In this document: piece by piece, positions 57,890 through 64,000 of the stretch
Position numbering within the stretch: position 1 is the stretch's first letter
Layout of the letters: each line of letters starts with the position of its first letter
From: Loxodes magnus
Lineage: Eukaryota > Ciliophora > Karyorelictea > Loxodida > Loxodidae
DNA length: 64,000 bases
Direction: 5' to 3'
Assembly (NCBI GenBank): GCA_946699065.1
Contig: CAMPDV010001235.1
Location: 1-64,000, forward strand
Made by a program: the position numbers and the translations under genes
The notes under the pieces: generated by a model
The model's database searches: none
Told to the model about the DNA's origin: nothing
What the model saw: the letters and a program-made list of their open reading frames with translations, nothing else

Positions 57890-59760
57890 ATTCAGAGTTC
57901 ATCGTATCGGGAAGTGCAGATAAGACGGTGAGACTATGGGACGTCAAGACAGGTACCTGTAAGACCATGAGTGGTCACAGAGGTTATTTATATGCTGTGG
58001 CTATATCCAGTGATTCAGAGTTCATCGTATCGGGAAGTTATGATTAGACGGTGAGACTTTGTGACGTCAAGACAGGTACCTGTAAGACCTTGAGTGGTCA
58101 CACACATTATGTATGTACTGTGGCTATATCCAGTAATTCAGAGTTCATCGTATCGGGAAGTGTAGATAAGACGGTGAGACTATGGGACGTCAAGACAGGT
58201 ACCTGTAAGACCATGAGTGGTCACAGAGGTTATTTATATGCTGTGGCTATATCCAGTAATTCAGAGTTCATCGTATCGGGAAGTGTAGATAAGACGGTGA
58301 GACTATGGGACGTCAAAACAGGTACCTGTAAGACCATGAGTGGTCACAGAGGTTATTTATATGCTGTGGCTATATCCAGTGATTCAGAGTTCATCGTATC
58401 GGGAAGTAGAGATAAGACGGTGAGACTATGGAACGTCAAGACAGGTACCTGTAAGACCATGAGTGGTCACACTAGTTATGTATATGCTGTGGCTATATCC
58501 AGTGATTCAGAGTTCATCGTATCGGGAAGTTATGATAATACGGTGAGACTATGGGACGTCAAGACAGGTACCTGTAAAACCATGAGTGGTCACACTAGTT
58601 ATGTATATGCTGTGGCTATATCCAGTGATTCAGAGTTCATCGTATCGGGAAGTGCAGATAAGACGGTGAGACTATGGGACGTCAAGACAGGTACCTGTAA
58701 AACCATTAGTGGTCACACTAGTTATGTATATGCTGTGGCTATATCCAGTGATTCAGATTTCATCGTATCGGGAAGTTATGATTAGACGGTGAGACTATGG
58801 GACGTCAAGACAGGTACCTGTAAGACCATGAGTGGTCACACTAATGTTTTATATGCTGTGGCTATATCCAGTGATTCAGAGTTCATCGTATCGGGAAGTG
58901 TAGATAAGACGGTGAGACTATGGGACGTCAAGACAGGTACCTGTAAGACCATGAGTGGTCACAGAGGTTATTTATATGCTGTGGCTATATCCAGTAATTC
59001 AGAGTTCATCGTATCGGGAAGTTATGATTAGACGGTGAGACTATGGGACGTCAAGACAGGTACCTGTAAGACCTTGAGTGGTCACACACATTATGTATGT
59101 ACTGTGGCTATATCCAGTAATTCAGAGTTCATCGTATCGGGAAGTGTAGATTAGACGGTGAGACTATGGGACGTCAAGACAGGTACCTGTAAGACCATGA
59201 GTGGTCACACTAGTTATGTATATGCTGTGGCTATATCCAGTGATTCAGATTTCATCGTATCGGGAAGTGCAGATAAGACGGTGAGACTATGGGACGTCAA
59301 GACAGGTACCTGTAAGACCTTGAGTGGTCACACACATTATGTATGTACTGTGGCTATATCCAGTAATTCAGAGTTCATCGTATCGGGAAGTTATGATTAG
59401 ACGGTGAGACTATGGGACGTCAAGACAGGTACCTGTAAGACCATGAGTGTTCATACTAATGTTGTATATGCTGTGGCTATATCCAGTGATTCAGATTTCA
59501 TCGTATCGGGAAGTTATGATTTGACGGTGAGACTATGGGACGTCAAGACAGGTACCTGTAAGACCTTGAGTGGTCACACTAATTCTGTATTATCTGTGGA
59601 TATATCCAGTAATTCAGAGTTCATCGTATCGGGAAGTTATGATTAGACGGTGAGACTATGGGACGTCAAGACAGGTACCTGTAAGACCATGAGTGGTCAC
59701 ACTAATTCTGTATTATCTGTGGCTATATCCAGTGATTCAGAGTTCATCGTATCGGGAAGT
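57890..59760 (+). repeat. Copy of 52232-54102 (46-monomer offset, 5658 bp)
   Basis: Bases 52232-54102 match 57890-59760 (46 x 123). The block includes the W22C blade (58060-58062), the W-N blade and the S-V-H-T-N-V-V blade. At 59760/59761 the copy jumps over exactly one monomer (54103-54225 in the other copy) and continues with the HDY blade. Confidence 0.85.
58048..58785 (+). pseudogene. Six-blade open fragment, copy of 52390-53127
   Basis: This has the same six cores as 52390-53127 (RLCD, VDK, VDK, RDK with W-N, YDN, ADK) and the same M32I change, and is open to the Y-D-stop at 58783-58785. No difference was noticed, which points to very recent copying. Confidence 0.55.
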
Positions 59761-61125
59761 CATGATTATACGGTGAGACTATGGGACGTCAAGACAGGTA
59801 CCTGTAAGACCATGAGTGGTCACACTAGTTATGTATATGCTGTGGCTATATCCAGTAATTCAGAGTTCATCGTATCGGGAAGTTATGATAAGACGGTGAG
59901 ACTATGGGACGTCAAGACAGGTACCTGTAAGACCATGAGTGGTCACACAGGTTATTTATATGCTGTGGCTATATCCAGTGATTCAGAGTTCATCGTATCG
60001 GGAAGTTATGATAAGACGGTGAGACTATGGGACGTCAAGACAGGTACCTGTAAGACCATGAGTGGTCACACAGGTTATTTATATGCTGTGGCTATATCCA
60101 GTGATTCAGAGTTCATCGTATCGGGAAGTTATGATTAGACGGTGAGACTATGGGACGTCAAGACAGGTACCTGTAAAACCATGAGTGGTCACAGAGGTTA
60201 TTTATATGCTGTGGCTATATCCAGTGATTCAGAGTTCATCGTATCGGGAAGTTATGATTAGACGGTGAGACTATGGGACGTCAAGACAGGTACCTGTAAA
60301 ACCATGAGTGGTCACACTAGTTATGTATATGCTGTGGCTATATCCCGTGATTCAGATTTCATCGTATCGGGAAGTGCAGATAAGACGGTGAGACTATGGG
60401 ACGTCAAGACAGGTACCTGTAAAACCATGAGTGGTCACACTAGTTATGTATATGCTGTGGCTATATCCAGTGATTCAGAGTTCATCGTATCGGGAAGTGC
60501 AGATAAGACGGTGAGACTATGGGACGTCAAGACAGGTACCTGTAAAACCATGAGTGGTCACACAGGTTATTTATATGCTGTGGCTATATCCAGTGATTCA
60601 GAGTTCATCGTATCGGGAAGTTATGATTAGACGGTGAGACTATGGGACGTCAAGACAGGTACCTGTAAAACCATGAGTGGTCACAGAGGTTATTTATATG
60701 CTGTGGCTATATCCAGTGATTCAGAGTTCATCGTATCGGGAAGTTATGATAAGACGGTGAGACTATGGGACGTCAAGACAGGTACCTGTAAAACCATGAG
60801 TGGTCACAGAGGTTATTTATATGCTGTGGCTATATCCAGTGATTCAGAGTTCATCGTATCGGGAAGTTATGATAAGACGGTGAGACTATGGGACGTCAAG
60901 ACAGGTACCTGTAAAACCATGAGTGGTCACACTAGTTATGTATATGCTGTGGCTATATCCAGTGATTCAGAGTTCATCGTATCGGGAAGTGCAGATAAGA
61001 CGGTGAGACTATGGGACGTCAAGACAGGTACCTGTAAAACCATGAGTGGTCACACTAGTTATGTATATGCTGTGGCTATATCCAGTGATTCAGATTTCAT
61101 CGTATCGGGAAGTTATGATTAGACG

Positions 61126-62601
61126 GTGAGACTATGGGACGTCAAGACAGGTACCTGTAAGACCATGAGTGGTCACACTAATTTGGTATATGCTGTGGCT
61201 ATATCCAGTGATTCAGAGTTCATCGTATCGGGAAGTCATGATTATACGGTGAGACTATGGGACGTCAAGACAGGTACCTGTAAGACCATGAGTGGTCACA
61301 GAGGTTATTTATATGCTGTGGCTATATCCAGTAATTCAGAGTTCATCGTATCGGGAAGTTATGATTAGACGGTGAGACTATGGGACGTCAAGACAGGTAC
61401 CTGTAAGACCTTGAGTGGTCACACACATTATGTATGTACTGTGGCTATATCCAGTAATTCAGAGTTCATCGTATCGGGAAGTGTAGATTAGACGGTGAGA
61501 CTATGGGACGTCAAGACAGGTACCTGTAAGACCATGAGTGGTCACACTAGTTATGTATATGCTGTGGCTATATCCAGTGATTCAGATTTCATCGTATCGG
61601 GAAGTGCAGATAAGACGGTGAGACTATGGGACGTCAAGACAGGTACCTGTAAGACCTTGAGTGGTCACACACATTATGTATGTACTGTGGCTATATCCAG
61701 TAATTCAGAGTTCATCGTATCGGGAAGTTATGATTAGACGGTGAGACTATGGGACGTCAAGACAGGTACCTGTAAGACCATGAGTGTTCATACTAATGTT
61801 GTATATGCTGTGGCTATATCCAGTGATTCAGATTTCATCGTATCGGGAAGTTATGATTTGACGGTGAGACTATGGGACGTCAAGACAGGTACCTGTAAGA
61901 CCTTGAGTGGTCACACTAATTCTGTATTATCTGTGGATATATCCAGTAATTCAGAGTTCATCGTATCGGGAAGTTATGATTAGACGGTGAGACTATGGGA
62001 CGTCAAGACAGGTACCTGTAAGACCATGAGTGGTCACACTAATTCTGTATTATCTGTGGCTATATCCAGTGATTCAGAGTTCATCGTATCGGGAAGTGCA
62101 GATAATACGGTGAGACTATGGGACGTCAAGACAGGTACCTGTAAGACCATGAGTGGTCACACTAATTAGGTATATGCTGTGGCTATATCCAGTGATTCAG
62201 AGTTCATCGTATCGGGAAGTCATGATTATACGGTGAGACTATGGGACGTCAAGACAGGTACCTGTAAGACCATGAGTGGTCACACTAGTTATGTATATGC
62301 TGTGGCTATATCCAGTAATTCAGAGTTCATCGTATCGGGAAGTTATGATAAGACGGTGAGACTATGGGACGTCAAGACAGGTACCTGTAAGACCATGAGT
62401 GGTCACACAGGTTATTTATATGCTGTGGCTATATCCAGTGATTCAGAGTTCATCGTATCGGGAAGTTATGATTAGACGGTGAGACTATGGGACGTCAAGA
62501 CAGGTACCTGTAAAACCATGAGTGGTCACAGAGGTTATTTATATGCTGTGGCTATATCCAGTGATTCAGAGTTCATCGTATCGGGAAGTTATGATTAGAC
62601 G
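61126..62601 (+). repeat. Fourth copy of the right-end module
   Basis: The order Y-D-stop, T-H-Y-V-C-T, V-D-stop, T-S-Y, ADK, S-V-H-T-N-V-V, YDL, N-S-V-L-S, ADN, T-N-stop, HDY, YDK, T-G-Y matches 53131-54480 at an offset of 7995 bp (65 x 123). It differs at its start: the loop reads T-N-L-V-Y-A (ttg at 61183-61185), the only intact form seen of the common T-N-stop-V-Y-A loop. Confidence 0.8.
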
Positions 62602-62839
62602 GTGAGACTATGGGACGTCAAGACAGGTACCTGTAAAACCATGAGTGGTCACACTAGTTATGTATATGCTGTGGCTATATCCCGTGATTCAGATTTCATC
62701 GTATCGGGAAGTGCAGATAAGACGGTGAGACTATGGGACGTCAAGACAGGTACCTGTAAGACCTTGAGTGGTCACACACATTATGTATTATCTGTGGATA
62801 TATCCAGTAATTCAGAGTTCATCGTATCGGGAAGTTATG

Positions 62840-64000
62840 ATAAGACGGTGAGACTATGGGACGTCAAGACAGGTACCTGTAAGACCATGAGTGGTCACAC
62901 TAGTTATGTATGTACTGTGGCTATATCCAGTGATTCAGAGTTCATCGTATCGGGAAGTTATGATAAGACGGTGAGACTATGGGACGTCAAGACAGGTACC
63001 TGTAAGACCATGAGTGGTCACACTAATTAGGTATATGCTGTGGCTATATCCAGTGATTCAGAGTTCATCGTATCGGGAAGTCATGATTATACGGTGAGAC
63101 TATGGGACGTCATGACAGGTACCTGTAAGACCATGAGTGGTCACACTAGTTATGTATATGCTGTGGCTATATCCAGTGATTCAGAGTTCATCGTATCGGG
63201 AAGTTATGATAAGACGGTGAGACTATGGGACGTCAAGACAGGTACCTGTAAGACCATGAGTGGTCACACTAGTTATGTATATGCTGTGGCTATATCCAGT
63301 GATTCAGAGTTAATCGTATCGGGAAGTGCAGATAAGACGGTGAGACTATGGGACGTCAAGACAGGTACCTGTAAGACCATGAGTGGTCACACTAGTTATG
63401 TATATGCTGTGGCTATATCCAGTAATTCAGAGTTCATCGTATCGGGAAGTTATGATAAGACGGTGAGACTATGGGACGTCAAGACAGGTACCTGTAAGAC
63501 CATGAGTGGTCACACTAGTTATGTATGTACTGTGGCTATATCCAGTGATTCAGAGTTCATCGTATCGGGAAGTTATGATAAGACGGTGAGACTATGGGAC
63601 GTCAAGACAGGTACCTGTAAGACCATGAGTGGTCACACTAATTAGGTATATGCTGTGGCTATATCCAGTGATTCAGAGTTCATCGTATCGGGAAGTCATG
63701 ATTATACGGTGAGACTATGGGACGTCATGACAGGTACCTGTAAGACCATGAGTGGTCACACTAGTTATGTATATGCTGTGGCTATATCCAGTGATTCAGA
63801 GTTCATCGTATCGGGAAGTGTAGATAAGACGGTGAGACTATGGGACGTCAAGACAGGTACCTGTAAGACCATGAGTGGTCACAGAGGTTATTTATATGCT
63901 GTGGCTATATCCAGTGATTCAGAGTTCATCGTATCGGGAAGTAGAGATAAGACGGTGAGACTATGGAACGTCAAGACAGGTACCTGTAAGACCATGAGTG
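62840..64000 (+). repeat. Five-monomer repeat at the right edge (615 bp)
   Basis: The T-N-stops at 63028-63030 and 63643-63645 are 615 bp apart (5 x 123). Each is preceded by YDK and T-S-Y-V-C-T blades and followed by an HDY blade with K25M. The same series also occurs near 45139-45660 and 50055-50576. From 63646 the frame is open to the window edge through HDY, VDK and RDK (W-N) blades. Confidence 0.75.
63031..63645 (+). pseudogene. Five-blade open WD40 fragment
   Basis: Five cores (HDY with K25M, YDK, ADK, YDK, YDK) are open between T-N-stops. F9L occurs once (tta at about 63309-63311). No start region is present. Confidence 0.5.

Larger units (their letters stand above)
51249..64000 (+). 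pseudogene. 12.7-kb WD40 segment in one frame, interrupted only by TAG
   Basis: About 104 blades keep one reading frame to the right edge, with no indel of any size except whole monomers. Every interruption is TAG: residue 17 (Y-D or V-D contexts) or residue 38 (T-N-stop at 54172, 56386, 57493, 62167, 63028, 63643). No TAA or TGA was seen. If TAG were read as an amino acid, this would be one open frame of more than 4,200 codons. Under the standard code the longest open parts are six to seven blades. Confidence 0.72.

Overview
The whole 64 kb window is one tandem array. It is built from a 123-bp monomer that encodes a single 41-residue WD40 blade (consensus V1-A-I-S-S-D-S-E-F-I10 ... S14-x-D-x-T18-V-R-L-W22-D ... 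S33-G-H35-loop41), always on the + strand. The Trp codon of the first blade is at 67-69 and that of the last at 63964-63966, 63,897 bp apart. This equals 520 intervals: 494 of 123 bp, 23 of 121 bp, and one each of 93, 124 and 135 bp. So 521 blades fill the window, no unique DNA, other gene, RNA gene or mobile element lies between them, and the array runs off both edges.

The monomer clearly came from a protein-coding gene. In the consensus monomer the other five frames are closed, while the WD40 frame keeps the WD40 hydrogen-bond tetrad (H35, D16, T18, W22). Variation is concentrated at residues 15 and 17 and in the loop at 36-41; most of the monomer is nearly invariant. As it stands the array cannot encode one protein under the standard code: it holds more than 100 in-frame TAGs, 25 linked TAA-GTA-TGA double stops, eight E8-to-TAG changes, 22 copies of one 2-bp deletion and four other indels. 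It is best read as a WD40-derived coding megasatellite or pseudogene array. Open islands of up to 21 blades remain, and a living gene may lie outside the window.

Layout: 1-4450 is mostly open and rich in the T-N-V-L-Y-A loop. 4450-12170 is mixed, with many frameshifts and double stops. 12170-23230 is rich in T-H-Y-V-C-T and R-G-Y-L-Y-A loops with a TAG at residue 17 every one to three blades. 24110-28150 and 35170-36860 are related, fairly open blocks with T-S-Y-V-L-S loops. 28150-42060 is a mosaic with Y-V-Y/R-I-W-D blades and two chimeric monomers. 42065-51217 holds a 4.2-kb duplication. 51249-64000 consists of recent higher-order modules whose only interruptions are TAG codons.

Higher-order repeats of 5, 6, 10, 11, 13, 14, 16, 18, 33, 40 and 46 monomers show continuing unequal exchange or segmental duplication.

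Organism: a long, near-identical, coding-derived array with satellite-like structure suggests a eukaryote, but nothing in the window identifies it. The architecture recalls the hypervariable WD40 domains of fungal NLR (HET-E/NWD) proteins and other NACHT-WD40 proteins. That is an analogy, not an identification.
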